Origin: Laspinema olomoucense D3b
GTDB taxonomy: Bacteria; Cyanobacteriota; Cyanobacteriia; Cyanobacteriales; Laspinemataceae
Assembly: GCF_025370785.1 (NCBI RefSeq)
Contig: NZ_JAMXFA010000017.1
Coordinates: 1-64,000, forward strand
Direction of reading: 5' to 3'
Length of the DNA: 64,000 bases
Shown here: positions 63,724-64,000 of the stretch, one piece after another
Layout: every line of letters starts with the position of its first letter
Numbering within the stretch: the stretch's first letter is position 1
Notes under the pieces: generated by a model
Told to the model about the DNA's origin: nothing
Seen by the model: the letters and a program-made list of their open reading frames with translations, nothing else
The model's database searches: none
Program-made: the position numbers and the translations under genes

Positions 63724-64000
63724 TCAAATTTTCAACGCTTGGTTAATCGAATCAAGTAACTCCTCCATTGATAAAGAAGGGGGTAACAGTTGGGTGGCGA
63801 TCGCCTTTAAACTGGACCGAAATTCTCCGGGACTGTCTGTTTCAGAGGTTTCCAAGGAGCGATCGACGATTAAAATAGCGGGGCGTTCCGGAAGCTGTTC
63901 CAACAGATTCAGCGCGTCAATCGGGAACTGAGAGGGGACAGAATCTGGAACATAAATTAACAGCAAATCCACACTATGATGTTGCAATTGCTGCCAAACT
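63724..64000 (-). CDS. Receiver-like response regulator fragment (runs off the window)
   Basis: A frame on the minus strand open through the right window edge; the visible end covers 92 residues. The pattern VDLLLIYVPDSVPSQFPIDA, PAILIVD and the C-terminal SMEELLDSINQALKI resembles a receiver domain without the usual Asp acceptor, so it may be a degenerate or pseudo-receiver at the C-terminus of a larger protein. The true start and total length are outside the window. The apparent start at a TTG (63987) is an artefact of the window edge. Confidence 0.6.
   Translation of the reverse strand, partial: VWQQLQHHSVDLLLIYVPDSVPSQFPIDALNLLEQLPERPAILIVDRSLETSETDSPGEFRSSLKAIATQLLPPSLSMEELLDSINQALKI

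Overview
The window is typical of a filamentous cyanobacterium, probably of the Oscillatoriales/Laspinema type, although the species cannot be fixed from this sequence. The evidence is the very dense HIP1 octamer (GCGATCGC); plastid-lineage and cyanobacterial families (DUF2499, DUF3593, Ycf20/DUF565, a Slr1796-like photosystem I accumulation factor, plant-type glycerate kinase, bifunctional RibBA, SufA, class I aldolase); and many short dispersed hairpin repeats. I see no rRNA, tRNA, transposase, prophage or CRISPR array.

Layout. 0.2-4.5 kb: DUF3593/DUF2499 pair, csaB, trmB, an NCS2 purine permease. 4.9-7.0 kb: two tandem PRC-barrel/DUF2382 paralogs. 7.1-9.9 kb: a large response regulator joining an OmpR-type DNA-binding domain to a diguanylate cyclase, then 1.4 kb without a gene. 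11.3-19.2 kb: an orphan ATP synthase epsilon-like gene, an EamA transporter, ligA, a DevC/DevA-type ABC exporter pair, ribBA. 19.5-26.5 kb: a signalling cluster of a six-PAS membrane histidine kinase, an Rcp1-type receiver and a hybrid kinase. 26.6-31.4 kb: a four-helix-bundle gene framed by inverted 9-bp minisatellites, a TPR-methyltransferase fusion, aspartate aminotransferase and class I aldolase. 32-36.4 kb: accessory genes (a glycine-zipper stress-type protein, a two-SH3 exported protein, a TIGR01777 reductase-like protein, a toxin-antitoxin-like nucleotidyltransferase pair, gene remnants).

37-46.4 kb is the most distinctive stretch: five co-oriented genes, all starting with signal-peptide-like segments. 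They are a COP23-like protein, a trypsin-like protease with WD40 repeats, a protease-TPR-WD40 paralog, a pentapeptide-repeat protein, and a 1069-residue TPR-CHAT protease. Together they look like an exported, repeat-scaffolded protease module. Its function is not known to me, and a system-level role is a hypothesis.

46.6-64 kb: an alpha/beta hydrolase, a DUF6930-like protein, sufA, a TPR protein, a membrane serine hydrolase, ispD, a glycan-assembly group (GT9 glycosyltransferase, GmhB-like phosphatase, priming sugar transferase, and GT39 further on), and a photosynthesis/photorespiration group (PSI accumulation factor, glycerate kinase, Ycf20). The window ends inside a receiver-like gene.

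Four families of dispersed repeats thread through the intergenic regions: 9-bp GGGGAGATR/CTCCCCATC minisatellites; an element ending in GCAAGAGGTCTA with G-rich hairpins; a two-hairpin element (AGCCTGC.../ACCCGCACCC...); and an ACCAATGAC composite. Several form the ends or terminators of genes.
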